Of a DNA stretch of 64,000 nt, positions 1-9,571 are shown piece after piece (the first letter of the stretch is position 1; every line of letters starts with the position of its first letter). The DNA is taken from the NCBI GenBank assembly GCA_046483065.1, contig JAWODW010000089.1:1-64000 (forward strand), given 5' to 3'. This DNA is from JAWVYT01 sp046483065. GTDB lineage: Bacteria > Gemmatimonadota > Gemmatimonadetes > Longimicrobiales > RSA9. A model generated the notes under the pieces. It had not been told where the DNA came from. It saw only the letters and a program-made list of their open reading frames with translations, and searched no databases. Made by a program: the position numbers and the translations under genes.

Positions 1-2699
1 GCCAGCCCGGTAGACGACCCACCGAGCTCCCACCGCACGCCGGGCCGGACCACCAGGAGCGCCGCACTGTCCACTTGCACATCGTCGGACGCCCACCACC
101 CCAGTCCCGCCCCCAGCGTCAGTGTGTCGGCCACCAGCGTCCCACCGGCGATCTCCACCGTGTCGTTCGCGTTCCCCGTCAGGCTGTCCTGCTGCGCCGG
201 CGTGGGGGCCAGGCGTACGAGCTGGGCGATGCCGACTCTGGCCGGAATCGTGCCGCCGCCGGTGATGGTCAATCCGTCGGAATTCAGGAGATCGTACGAG
301 TTGGATGCGACAAGCCCGACGCCACCGGCGCCCAGGATTCGTACGTCGCTCAGCCGCACGCTGTCGCCCACGACCTCCACCCCGACGCCCGCGGGATCTC
401 GAACGACCGAGCTCGCGATCTCGGTTTGTGGCCCCAACCGCACTGCGGCATAGCCAGCGTCCTGCGTGGTGTCCACCGTAGTGCTGGTCAGTCGCGACCC
501 GCGGGACGCCAGTTCCACCGCCTGGTTCTGGATCCTGCGCAAGCGCGTGCTGTCCACGGTCAGCGGGTGCTGGTCGCCGGCGGTGAGTGCGTAGTCGGCG
601 TAATAGGTGAACGTGGAGCGACTGCCGCTCGACCACTCGACCAGTGCGTTCCGAATCACGCTGGTGTCCTGGGGATCACCGCGGAAGCTGAGGCCGTTCC
701 AGTACTTTGGCGGGGCCTGCGCCGTGAACACGATGGTGCTGTCGACGGTGCCAACGGCCAGGAGCCGCCCGCCGTGGAAGCTCGCACCGGTGTTCTCCGC
801 GAACGCCAGTCGTGCCCCCCGCTGAACCGTCAGCACACCCGCCGAGTCGATGGTGAAGCTCTGGTCCACCTTCCACGGCAGGTCGGCCCGGGCAGTGACC
901 TCGGCCAGCGCGACGAAGCTGCCCGAGCCGTCCACCTGGCCCCGCAGGGTGCCGCCCCAGATCACCAGCGTGTCTCTCCCGTTGCCCATTAGGCTGTCCT
1001 GGTCGAGGGCGGTGGGTGCGATGGCGTAGAGGTTCTCGACGCCCAACCGGGCGCCGTAGGAGCCGGCGCCGACCACCCGGACGCTGCCGCCGCGGCGCAT
1101 GGACGCGCCGCCGTCGGCCTGGAGCCCGATCCCGCCGGCGTTCTCGATCCGGACGCCCTCGAGGAGGGTGCTGTCGCCGCGGACCCGGACGCCGTCCCCG
1201 GCGGCATCCCGGAGCGTCGTGTTCAGGACCGTCACGCTGTTGCCGAGGATGACGGCCGGGTAGCTGCCGGAGCCGGTCGTGTCGATGGTGACGTCGGCGA
1301 GCCGCGACCCCGGCGCCAGGAGGTCGACGGCGTGCTGCCACGACCGTCGGATATGGACGGTGTCCAGCGTCAGCGGGTGGGTCGCGCCGGCCGCCACCGT
1401 GTAGTCGTAGGAGCTGCTCGTGACCCCGTCCGCGCCCGCGGCCCACTCGAGCTTCACGTGCCGCAGCCGGCTGGTGTCGGGCGGGGCGCCGTAGAGTCGG
1501 AGCCCGCCCCACCCGTTCGGGTCCCAGGTGGTGAAGACGATGGTGCTGTCGGCGGTCCCGAGCGCCGAGATCCGGGCGCTGCGGAAGCTCATGCTCTGAC
1601 CGGCGGCCATGCCGAGGTACGCGCCGGGCCGGATGTGCAGGACGCTGGCGGAGTCCATGGTGAAGCCGCCGTCCACGCGCCACGGGATGTCGCTCCGGAC
1701 CGTGAGCTCCTCGATGGTCACCGGATTGCCATCGACATCCACGGTCCCTTCGATGGTGCCTCCATTGATGATCAGCGTGTCCTTGGCGCTGCCGAGCAGG
1801 CTGTCCTGGTCGGCGGGCGTGGGCGCGATGGTCAGGAGGTTGTTGATCCCCAGCTCGGCGCCGTAGGAGGCGCCGTTGAGGACCCGGACGCCCGTGGCCG
1901 CCGTCAGCGGGTAGCTGCCGGTGGCGATCAGGCCCGTCCCGGCCGCGCCCTCGATCCGCAGCCCGTGGATTGACGCGGACGCGCCCTGGATCGATGCGCC
2001 CTCCGCACCGGCGTTCAACACGTCCACGGTGTCGATCACGACGCCGCTGCCGATCACCCGGATCCCGGAGCCCTCGACGCCGCGGATGGTGGTCGTGGCC
2101 AGGTGGGTTCCCCCGCCCAGGACCACGGCCGGCCGCGTCCCGGCGACGGTGTCGACGCGCGAGTCGATCAGCCGGGAGCCCGGACCCCTGAGGTAGGCCG
2201 CTCTGTCTTCCGACTGACGAATCACGGTGTTGTCCACCGCCACGGGGTGCTGGTCCCCGGAGTACACCGCGCCGTAATTGGTGGCGCCGCTGGCCCACTC
2301 CAGCACGGCGTGAGCCACATAGCTGGTGTCCTTCGGGTCACCGCTGAAGTTCAGGTGGTCCCAGTGCTTCTCAGCGGCCGTGCTCGTGAAGACGATGGTG
2401 CTGTCGGCGGTACCCTGCGCGATCAGGCGGCCCGCGCTGAAGGAGGCCCTGCGTCCCGCCTCGAACGCCAGGCGGGCTCCGGGCTTCACCCGGAGGATTC
2501 CCGCGGCGTCGATGGTGAGGTCGCCGGTGACCCGCCAGGGCAGCGACGGCCCGGCCTCGACTTCCACGGTGGTGACGGGGTTCCCGTCGAAGTCCACGGT
2601 CCCGGCGATGTTCCCGCCGTCCACCAGGAGCGTGTCCTTCGCGTTGCCGAGCAGGCTGTCCTGATCGACCACGGTGGGTGCAAGGACGTGCACATTGTG
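1..2699 (-). repeat. Tandem ~810-855 bp coding repeats (beta-helix modules)
   Basis: The codon for Ser in the DQDSL-type motif recurs at 2655, 1800, 993 and 183, so successive units are 855, 807 and 810 bp (285, 269 and 270 residues). Each unit repeats the order DQDSLLG, DTL.I.GG, PW.V, FTIDSAG or LTIDAAG, GTADSTIVFT, a Trp-containing GL or HL segment, DTS, LEW.SG, QHP, PGSRL and SYGA.LG. A more diverged partial unit precedes the first at about 3440-2700, and another continues past the edge. Units are alike but clearly not identical, so they are old duplications or are under diversifying change. Confidence 0.85.
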
Positions 2700-5225
2700 G
2701 AGGCCCAGCTGCGCGCCGTAGGACACGCCGTCCAGCACCCGTACCCCGCTGGCCTCGGCCAGGTCGTAGCCGTCCCGGGCGTCCAGGCCGATGCCGGTGC
2801 TCCTCTCGATCCGGACGTTGGCCAGGCGCGCGGAGTCGCTCTGCACGGACAGGCCCCGGGACCCCGCACCGAGAATCGTGACGTCCTGGAGCACCGCCGC
2901 CTGGCCGGTACCGGTACTGACGGTCCGGACGCCATCGCCTGCTGCTCCGCGGACGGTGATGGACTCAATCCGCGACGTCGACCCCACGACCACCGCGGCG
3001 TAACTGGACTCCCGGGTGGTGTCCACGTTCGATCGGACCATCCGCGACCCCGGCGACGTGAGCTGGACGGCCACCTGGTGGGCCTGGCGCACGCGCACGC
3101 TGTCCAGGACGATGGGGTGGGCATCCGCCGCCTCGATGGCCCCGGCCGTGCTCCGAGCGTCGACCACGCGCACGTTCGTCAGCCGGCTGGTGTCCGCCGG
3201 CGTGCCGGAGAACCGGAGCCCGGTCCATGGGGACCCCGCGTCGGTGGCGATCAAGGCCACCGGCTCGGCCGCCGTCCCGTTGGCGGCCAGACGGCCGCCG
3301 GCGAAGTCGACCTGCACCCCGTCGTCAAAGCAGACCACGGCCCCCGCCTCGATGGTGACGGAGCCGCCGCTCTGGACCGACAGGCTCCCGGTCACCCGGT
3401 GCGGGCTGGCCGCCAGGCTCCAGGTCTCGGCGGTCGTGACATCCGTACTGTGCTCCGTAGCACCCGGGTCGGTGCACGTTTCCGCCGTGTATACATCGAC
3501 CGTCACGTCGGACGTTTCGCTCACGCCGCCGCCGCTGGCCGTTATGGCCGCGGTGCCCACCCCTGCGCCCGTCACTACACCGTTGCTGTCCACGGTGGCC
3601 ACCGTGCCGTCGGACGTGGACCAGGACATTCCGTATCCCGGGATCTCCACGCCGTTGGAGTCGGTGGCCGTGGCCTGCAGCTGCAGTGTGTCGCCCAGCA
3701 CCATCTCGCCTGTTGCCGGTGACACGGTGATGGCCGCCACGACCTGGCGAACCACCACGGCGGCCGTGTCCACCACGCCCACCAGCGACGCTGCCACGCG
3801 CCCCACGCCGGTGGCCTTCGACGTGGCAAGCGTGCCGCCGGCGAGGAGGTCGAGGACGGCGGTGTCCAGTGCTTCCCACACCACCGCCTCACCGGCGAAC
3901 GCGGTGTTCGAAGCGTCGTACGCCACGGCGACGAAGGCCACCGTGTCGCCGAGGGCGTTGAGCGTGTCGATTCCGGCGGTGACGGCCAGGCGATCCGGGA
4001 CCACGCGCGCCACCGCACTGGCGCTGACACCCTCGGCGCTCACCCCCACGATGGCCTCGCCGAAATGCACCGATGCGACCCGAACTCGAGCCGAATCCGC
4101 CGCCACCGGAGCCGCCGAAACAATGGTCGAGTCCGTGGTGGTCCAGACGGGCGAGACCGGCCTGGCCAGCACGCTATGGTTGGCGTCGGTGAAGGTAACG
4201 ACCAGGGAGTCCTCGACGGCCAGCGTGCCGAACGTCACCGTGTCGCGATCGAGCGTGGCCCCGACTATGGTCTGCCAGACGTCAACCACAACGGTGTCCG
4301 CCCGATCACCGGCCGTCGCCACCACCCGGGCGCTGCCGTTGGTCAGCGACGTCACGGCTCCGTCGGCCGTCAGCGAGACCACGTCACCGCCGGACACCAG
4401 CGACCACGTCACGGGCTCGTCGGTGACCGGGTTGCCCCTCCGGTCGGTGACGGCTGCGTCCAGGGTAACCTCATCGCCGAGGCTCGCCATGGCCAGCGTG
4501 TCCACCGAGGCCTCCACATCGACCGGCACCTGGTCCACGGTGATCAGCAGCGTGTCGGCGCACGCGACGGCGCACGCCGGGTGGGTCACGATCACCGTGT
4601 CCAGGCCCTGCGCCGCGGCCACCGCCCGGAGCGAGTCCCCGGTCATGACGTCGCCTTGAACGGCTCGGTCCGGCCGTGTCCATTCCACACCGGCATCGAA
4701 GACCTCCCAGTCCTCGACGCCGAGGCCACACGCCCATACGAAGAGGGTGTCACCGAGCGCCGTGAGGGTGGTGTCCGCCGTCATGAACCGGACGCCGTCC
4801 AGGAGCACGGTCACCGGCGTCCGGGCCGCCGTGTCGGGGTACGGGGGCGGGCCCTGAAGGTAGGCCTCCACCCGGGTCTCACCGTGACGCCGGGCCTGGT
4901 ACGAGACCGAATCGCCCTCGCTCGACGGATCGATCCACACGACGACGGTGTCGTCGCTCCGCCACCGGATCGGTGCGTCCTCCACCGGGCTGCCTTCGAG
5001 GAACAGGCCAGCGGCCAGGGAGCCGGACTGACCCGCAATCAACGTGTCCGGCCAGTCGCCGGCCTCGAGGACCATCTCCTCGAAGCCCTCGGACGGATCC
5101 ACGGGGAGCGGCTCGTCGCACGTTGCGACGCCGAAAATGAGACAGGCGAGGGCTGCCGCGGCGCCAACGCTTCGCAGCCGCGTCGACGGTGTGCCGGGCC
5201 TGGTTCCCGTTGCCCGATCGCTCAC
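1..5225 (-). CDS. Giant surface protein, Ig-like domains plus tandem beta-helix repeats (3' partial)
   Basis: The frame is open from a GTG at 5225 through the left edge, giving at least 1741 codons, and phase was checked at several repeats. Residues 17-36 form a hydrophobic export signal with cysteines at 28 and 36. The residue before C36 is Thr, so lipoprotein processing is uncertain. Residues of about 60-600 are Ig-like, including a clear Big_2 module near 3550-3740. From about 3440 to the edge come repeats rich in Gly, Asp, Thr and Val with the hallmark DQDSLLG and phrases such as GTADSTIVFT and PGSRL, typical of right-handed parallel beta-helix proteins. The start overlaps the stop of the upstream caspase-like gene as GTGA, so the two are probably co-translated. 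Location is predicted extracellular or outer surface. Substrate or ligand is unknown, and the C-terminal anchor lies outside the window. Confidence 0.85.
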   Translation of the reverse strand, partial: MSDRATGTRPGTPSTRLRSVGAAAALACLIFGVATCDEPLPVDPSEGFEEMVLEAGDWPDTLIAGQSGSLAAGLFLEGSPVEDAPIRWRSDDTVVVWIDPSSEGDSVSYQARRHGETRVEAYLQGPPPYPDTAARTPVTVLLDGVRFMTADTTLTALGDTLFVWACGLGVEDWEVFDAGVEWTRPDRAVQGDVMTGDSLRAVAAAQGLDTVIVTHPACAVACADTLLITVDQVPVDVEASVDTLAMASLGDEVTLDAAVTDRRGNPVTDEPVTWSLVSGGDVVSLTADGAVTSLTNGSARVVATAGDRADTVVVDVWQTIVGATLDRDTVTFGTLAVEDSLVVTFTDANHSVLARPVSPVWTTTDSTIVSAAPVAADSARVRVASVHFGEAIVGVSAEGVSASAVARVVPDRLAVTAGIDTLNALGDTVAFVAVAYDASNTAFAGEAVVWEALDTAVLDLLAGGTLATSKATGVGRVAASLVGVVDTAAVVVRQVVAAITVSPATGEMVLGDTLQLQATATDSNGVEIPGYGMSWSTSDGTVATVDSNGVVTGAGVGTAAITASGGGVSETSDVTVDVYTAETCTDPGATEHSTDVTTAETWSLAASPHRVTGSLSVQSGGSVTIEAGAVVCFDDGVQVDFAGGRLAANGTAAEPVALIATDAGSPWTGLRFSGTPADTSRLTNVRVVDARSTAGAIEAADAHPIVLDSVRVRQAHQVAVQLTSPGSRMVRSNVDTTRESSYAAVVVGSTSRIESITVRGAAGDGVRTVSTGTGQAAVLQDVTILGAGSRGLSVQSDSARLANVRIERSTGIGLDARDGYDLAEASGVRVLDGVSYGAQLGLHNVHVLAPTVVDQDSLLGNAKDTLLVDGGNIAGTVDFDGNPVTTVEVEAGPSLPWRVTGDLTIDAAGILRVKPGARLAFEAGRRASFSAGRLIAQGTADSTIVFTSTAAEKHWDHLNFSGDPKDTSYVAHAVLEWASGATNYGAVYSGDQHPVAVDNTVIRQSEDRAAYLRGPGSRLIDSRVDTVAGTRPAVVLGGGTHLATTTIRGVEGSGIRVIGSGVVIDTVDVLNAGAEGASIQGASASIHGLRIEGAAGTGLIATGSYPLTAATGVRVLNGASYGAELGINNLLTIAPTPADQDSLLGSAKDTLIINGGTIEGTVDVDGNPVTIEELTVRSDIPWRVDGGFTMDSASVLHIRPGAYLGMAAGQSMSFRSARISALGTADSTIVFTTWDPNGWGGLRLYGAPPDTSRLRHVKLEWAAGADGVTSSSYDYTVAAGATHPLTLDTVHIRRSWQHAVDLLAPGSRLADVTIDTTGSGSYPAVILGNSVTVLNTTLRDAAGDGVRVRGDSTLLEGVRIENAGGIGLQADGGASMRRGGSVRVVGAGSYGARLGVENLYAIAPTALDQDSLMGNGRDTLVIWGGTLRGQVDGSGSFVALAEVTARADLPWKVDQSFTIDSAGVLTVQRGARLAFAENTGASFHGGRLLAVGTVDSTIVFTAQAPPKYWNGLSFRGDPQDTSVIRNALVEWSSGSRSTFTYYADYALTAGDQHPLTVDSTRLRRIQNQAVELASRGSRLTSTTVDTTQDAGYAAVRLGPQTEIASSVVRDPAGVGVEVVGDSVRLSDVRILGAGGVGLVASNSYDLLNSDGLTITGGGTIPARVGIAQLVRLAPTPAQQDSLTGNANDTVEIAGGTLVADTLTLGAGLGWWASDDVQVDSAALLVVRPGVRWELGGSSTGL

Positions 5226-7963
5226 GGCCGCTCCGGCGATTCCAGCACCACCGCCATGGGCAGGTACCGGTCGTGGCTCTGGCTGCCGATGGACGGGTGC
5301 TGGGCGTTGCGGGTGGCCTCGGCCACCTCCAGCCGGACGTACTCGGTCAGCTCGCCCCAGCGGACGATGCGGTCACCATCCAGGTCGGCGGCGCCCCGCA
5401 ACCCTTCCAGGAGAAAATGCGTGAACACGCCGTGGCCGCCGCCCCAGCGCTCGTCCTCCTGCGACAGCTCCCGGGCCTCGGACGCCGTCAGGATGGCGAG
5501 CCCCGTCTGACTCGCCCCGAGGTCGAGCAGGAACGCCTGGTTGATGGCATTCATGGCGCCACCGGCCAGCGCGCGGGTGGCCGCTCCCCCCATCCCGAAA
5601 CCGCCCGAATGGCAGGCGTCGGTGATGAGCACGGTATGGTGGGCGTACAGCCGGCTGATGGCCTCGTTGACGTCGGCCATGGGGAACGCCGTGCCGGGGA
5701 TGTCGTCGGCCTCGGCGTCGTAGGGGAGGAGGTAGAGGTCGTCAGGGCGCCGGGGGTTGGGCGCGCCATGGCCGGCGACGTAAACGTAGACGATATCGCG
5801 CTCGGTGGCGGCCTCGAGGAAGGTGAAGAGGGCGCTGCGGAGGTTGCGGTACGTGGCTTCCTCGTCCAGCAGCAGCTCGATGTTCTCGGCAGGGATTCCG
5901 CCGGCCCCGGCACGCTCGGAGCGGAGGAACTCGTAGAAAGCCCGGGCGTCATCATCGGCGTAGGCCAGGTCCGGGATCCGGGGGTCGGCGTAGTCGCTGA
6001 TCCCTACCACCACGGCGAACCGCCGGCCCTCGAAGCCGCCCGCCACGGTGGGCTCGGGCGCCGACGGGGCGGAGACGGCCCGGACGTCGTACACCTTCGA
6101 GCTGTACCGGCCGTCGCCCGTCCACGCGGCGACTTCCACCTCTCGCGTGTCCTCCTGGACCGGGACGTAGCCGGTGAACCGGACGTGGCCGCCCTGAAGC
6201 TGGACGGCGGCCAGGTCGCCGCCGACCCGGACCTCGCGGATGGCGCCGCCCATCGGGTCGCTGACCGTGCCGCGGACCCGGACGGAGGATCTCGCCTGGG
6301 CCGTCAGCCCCCGCGTCCCCGCGCCGGCCCATTCCCGGGGCTCCTCCACCCGGATCACCGGCCCGGTCTCCATCTCCGCCACCGCGGCCGACCGGATCAC
6401 CCGGTGCTGGACCACCTCCTCGTTCCCGGACACATCGGCGGCGGTGATCGCCAACTCGTTGCTGCCCACCGCCAGATTGACCTCCGCCTCGAACCGTACG
6501 GCCGTCTCTCCGGGCTCCAGCGGCGGCGGTTCGGGACCGCCCGCCGCTGCAGGCGTGTCGCCGGGACCGGGCCGGACGCCGCTGGCGCTGATGCCGCGGG
6601 CGGCCCGCCCGGAGATGGTGGTGAGCCGGGCCGAGACCCCGTTCACCTCCAACGTGGCGATCTGCCCGGCATCCACCACCCAGCCGGCGATCTTCGTCCG
6701 GCTCGTTCCCAGGACGGCCTCATCCTGCGGCTCCGTCACGGCGATCCGGGGCGCTTCACGGTCCGGGCGGAAGACCGGGTGATCGATGAAGACCTCGTTC
6801 CCCGCCGTATCGCGGGCCGCCAGCTCGAGCACCGCTTCCCCGGCGCCGACGGCGACCTCGGCCCGGAACCGGGAGACCCGCTCGTACGGCTCGTGCTCGA
6901 GCACGTCCGATTCTCCCGCCCCGGCCGGTTCGACCGTGGCGTCCACACCGTTGATCCGGAGGACCCCGATCGGGGACTCATCCGCCACCACCCCGCGGAC
7001 CTCGAGCTGTACGTCGGATAGCGTGTCGTGGGCCGAAGGCGTCAGGATCGCGATCCGCGGCGGCGCCCGATCCGGCGGCGGTCCCGCCACCACCAGCTCG
7101 TGCTCGGTCCGGTTGCCGGCCCCGTCGACCGCCACCACCGCCACGGTGTTCCGGCCGGGGCGCAGGCCGAGGACATCCGGGCCGACCACCGCCGTCCGGT
7201 CATCGTTCTCGGCAGAGTAGAGCGGTACCGACCGACCGTCGACCTCGATCCGCTCCACCAGGCTCACGTCCGAGGCCCGGAGCCGCAGCTCCCCGCGGCC
7301 CACGGGCACTATGCCGGCGCTGTCCGGCCGGGGCGCCGAGACCATCAGCGTGGGCCCCACCCGGTCGCGGCCGCCGGTGCGCCAGTACCAGACGTCGTCC
7401 TTCCGGGCCAGCCGCAGCCCGATGCCGGCCATGGGGTACGCCCAGGTCGTGTCCGTTCCTGAGAAGAGCCAGTAGCCCCCGGTGAGACGGACCGTCAGCC
7501 CGGGGCCCAGGATGACGTCGGCCACCACGCCGCCACCCCCACCCGGCGCCGACCCGGCGACAGGGCGCCGGAACGGCCGGTACACGCCGTCCACCATAAC
7601 ACCGCCCGAGTCGACCACGGCGTCGTAGATACCGTAGCCGCCCTCGGCGAAGGGCGCGATCCGGAGCCGCCCGGTGGTGAGGTTGAGGCGGACCCCCGCC
7701 ACACCGGCCGCGAGACGCAGATCGGTGGGAGCGAGCCGCAGCCCGCCCAGGTGAAGACCGAGGAGCGGCGTCAGCTGGTACGAGAGGGTGGCGCGCCCGC
7801 TCGGCAGGGCACCGGCAGGCAACAGATCTCCCCCGCCGATGGGCGCGAGCACCGCGATGCCCGTGCTGAATCGGTACGCTTCCGGACCCGTGACCTGCCG
7901 CGGCTGCTGTGCAGCGGCCGGGAGGGCCAGGAGGACGGCGAGCGCCGCGCATCCGAAACGCAT
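5222..7963 (-). CDS. Secreted caspase-family (peptidase C14-like) protein
   Basis: The 913-residue protein has a Sec signal (residues 1-19, ending AAAQQ). Residues of about 20-210 resemble an outer-membrane beta-barrel-like or opacity-type segment. Residues 230-640 are Ig-like modules with repeated phrases such as VNGV and DTAGN. A C-terminal caspase-hemoglobinase fold spans about 647-913. The dyad is visible as His732 in AGHG and Cys784 in DACHSGG, so the peptidase should be active; orthocaspases usually cut after Arg or Lys. A GAGGTGAG Shine-Dalgarno-like sequence precedes the ATG. It overlaps the downstream giant surface protein by four bases, which suggests the protease may process, or act with, that protein (inference). 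Confidence 0.88.
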   Translation of the reverse strand: MRFGCAALAVLLALPAAAQQPRQVTGPEAYRFSTGIAVLAPIGGGDLLPAGALPSGRATLSYQLTPLLGLHLGGLRLAPTDLRLAAGVAGVRLNLTTGRLRIAPFAEGGYGIYDAVVDSGGVMVDGVYRPFRRPVAGSAPGGGGGVVADVILGPGLTVRLTGGYWLFSGTDTTWAYPMAGIGLRLARKDDVWYWRTGGRDRVGPTLMVSAPRPDSAGIVPVGRGELRLRASDVSLVERIEVDGRSVPLYSAENDDRTAVVGPDVLGLRPGRNTVAVVAVDGAGNRTEHELVVAGPPPDRAPPRIAILTPSAHDTLSDVQLEVRGVVADESPIGVLRINGVDATVEPAGAGESDVLEHEPYERVSRFRAEVAVGAGEAVLELAARDTAGNEVFIDHPVFRPDREAPRIAVTEPQDEAVLGTSRTKIAGWVVDAGQIATLEVNGVSARLTTISGRAARGISASGVRPGPGDTPAAAGGPEPPPLEPGETAVRFEAEVNLAVGSNELAITAADVSGNEEVVQHRVIRSAAVAEMETGPVIRVEEPREWAGAGTRGLTAQARSSVRVRGTVSDPMGGAIREVRVGGDLAAVQLQGGHVRFTGYVPVQEDTREVEVAAWTGDGRYSSKVYDVRAVSAPSAPEPTVAGGFEGRRFAVVVGISDYADPRIPDLAYADDDARAFYEFLRSERAGAGGIPAENIELLLDEEATYRNLRSALFTFLEAATERDIVYVYVAGHGAPNPRRPDDLYLLPYDAEADDIPGTAFPMADVNEAISRLYAHHTVLITDACHSGGFGMGGAATRALAGGAMNAINQAFLLDLGASQTGLAILTASEARELSQEDERWGGGHGVFTHFLLEGLRGAADLDGDRIVRWGELTEYVRLEVAEATRNAQHPSIGSQSHDRYLPMAVVLESPERP

Positions 7964-8099
7964 CTCTCACCTCGTACTACCGCACCACGCTGTGCCGCCG
8001 AGCGTGTGAACGGCGTCGGGGGCTTGGCAGGCGGTCGGGAGAGGAACCGCCGTCGGGCCGGAGAGCATCGCGGGACGATCATGGTTCCCGCCCGGTCAA

Positions 8100-8127
8100 T
8101 AGATATTGCTTGACGGCTGTTACGCAA
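8100..8127 (-). promoter_or_regulatory. Possible promoter for the caspase-surface protein unit
   Basis: On the minus strand TTGCGT (8127-8122) is followed after 16 bases by TATCTA (8105-8100), which resembles a sigma70 -35/-10 pair. It lies about 135 bases before the caspase-family start. The match is partial, and a high-GC genome may use other consensus sequences. Confidence 0.25.
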
Positions 8128-8241
8128 CCCCCTGCCCGCCGCCGCCACCCCCTCCCGCAGCCACCCCGACTGGGGGAGTACGTTCGGGGCGGCCGCGTGT
8201 TCGGGGTGAACAGCCGCCAGCTTCGCGGCGGACGCCGATCA

Positions 8242-8266
8242 GGGGGTGGGGGGTGGGGGTGGGGGG
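8242..8266 (+). other. Perfect four-tract G-quadruplex motif
   Basis: Four G runs of 5, 6, 5 and 6 bases are separated by single T residues. Single-nucleotide loops predict a very stable parallel quadruplex. It lies downstream of the DUF819 gene and upstream of the caspase-family gene. On the transcript of those minus-strand genes it would be C-rich, so any quadruplex would form on the non-template DNA strand of plus-direction transcription or in plus-strand RNA. Confidence 0.7.
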
Positions 8267-8419
8267 CGTGATCACGGCGCGAGGCTGTGCCACCCCCCGG
8301 AACAGCCCTCGTACCCCGACTCCCAGTCCCCCAGTCAGGGTCACGCCGGTGGGCCGGCTGCCCCCCGGACGGCCGGCTCCCGCCCGGATGACCCCCAGTC
8401 GCGCCGCAGAGCGGCGCCG

Positions 8420-9571
8420 CTACAGCAGTCCTCGCATCCAGTACGCCACGCCCAGTCCGAGGTAGTTCCCCACGGCGTAGCCCAGCAGCCCCACCACCAC
8501 GCCGGGCAGAACGAGCGCCTTCCAGTCGCGGCCCACGGCCAGCGCCAGGGCCGAGCTCGGGCCGCCCACGGCGGCCTGGCTGGCCACGCTGGCGGTCTCC
8601 ACGTCGAGGCGTGCCAGGCGCGCGCCGCCGTAGGTCAGCACGCCGTGGACGAGGACCACCAGCGCGGTGAACCAGAAGACCTCGGGGCCCACGCGTGCGA
8701 TCTCGGAGAACCGGGACGCGATCCCGATGGTGGCCAGGAAGAAGTGGAGCCCGAGGGAGCCGAGGTGCATGGCGCCGTGGAGTCGTCGCACCCATGGCGT
8801 ATGGCCCACGGCCAGGGCGAAGGTGGTGAGCCAGAGGATCGACGGGACGCCGGGCGCGAACCGGCCGACGGCTTCGGCGGCCCACATGAGGCCGAGGCCG
8901 AGGGCCAGCAGCAGCGACAGGTCGAGCACCTTGAGGGGCGCCTTCGCGAAGAACGGGTGGTCCGCCATGGGGTCGGCGTCGGCGAGCTCGGCGTCGGCCC
9001 GGCTGGCGCGGTGATCGTGCTTCGGCGCCGGGTACCACTTCCGGAGCCAGAGGGGGAGCATGAGCGTGGCGCCGAACCAGACGGCGGTCATGACGGCGTC
9101 CGACGCCGTGGCCGCGCTGAAGAGGGCCGGCGGGAAATCCAGCTCCCGGCCCACGGCGACGAAGTTCAGCGACCCGCCGGCGTACGTCCCCGTCATGACG
9201 CCCGCCAGCTTCCAGGTGTCGCCTCCGAAGGAGCCGGCGAAGAGGAGCGCCGCCAGCACCGCGCCGGCGGCGGTGGCCAGCACCGCGATGATGAACGCGG
9301 CGAGCATGGACGGGCCCGCGTCCTTCAGGTCGCGGACGTCCACGGCGAACAGCAGCCAGACGATGGCCAGCGACGTCACCGGCCCGGAGATGGCCGAGTA
9401 CACCGGGCTCTGGAACGGCACGAGCCCCAGGTTCGAGACCACGGCGCCGAAGACGATGACCAGCATGGTGGCGCCGACGGTCCGGGCCCAGCCGTAGCGG
9501 AGGTCGAGCCAGAACGCCAGCCCGGTGATGGCGGCGATGAGGGCGGCGAGCAGGTAGGGGTCCTGGATCAC
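8420..9571 (-). CDS. DUF819-family integral membrane protein
   Basis: The 383-residue protein has about ten hydrophobic helices through most of its length and a polar loop at about residues 185-205. Glycine-rich motifs TGTYAGGSLNFVA and SAATASDAVMTAVW match the DUF819 (YjcL-like) family, whose fold resembles secondary transporters and whose substrate is not established. The start is GTG without a clear Shine-Dalgarno. It is a monocistronic minus-strand gene divergent from fic, with repeat copies just past its stop. Confidence 0.8.
   Translation of the reverse strand: MIQDPYLLAALIAAITGLAFWLDLRYGWARTVGATMLVIVFGAVVSNLGLVPFQSPVYSAISGPVTSLAIVWLLFAVDVRDLKDAGPSMLAAFIIAVLATAAGAVLAALLFAGSFGGDTWKLAGVMTGTYAGGSLNFVAVGRELDFPPALFSAATASDAVMTAVWFGATLMLPLWLRKWYPAPKHDHRASRADAELADADPMADHPFFAKAPLKVLDLSLLLALGLGLMWAAEAVGRFAPGVPSILWLTTFALAVGHTPWVRRLHGAMHLGSLGLHFFLATIGIASRFSEIARVGPEVFWFTALVVLVHGVLTYGGARLARLDVETASVASQAAVGGPSSALALAVGRDWKALVLPGVVVGLLGYAVGNYLGLGVAYWMRGLL

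Larger units (their letters stand above)
7964..8419. other. Gene-free spacer with G-quadruplex motif and short repeats
   Basis: No convincing coding frame is present. The spacer holds the candidate promoter at 8100-8127, three copies of the GACTGGGGGA-type repeat and a very G-rich plus-strand run at 8242-8266. Confidence 0.6.

Noticed and set aside
676..4659. Several 500-residue open frames opposite or alongside the giant surface protein
   Set aside because: They follow repeats of the true frame in other phases. The minus frame starting at 5225 gives coherent Ig and beta-helix sequence through the edge.
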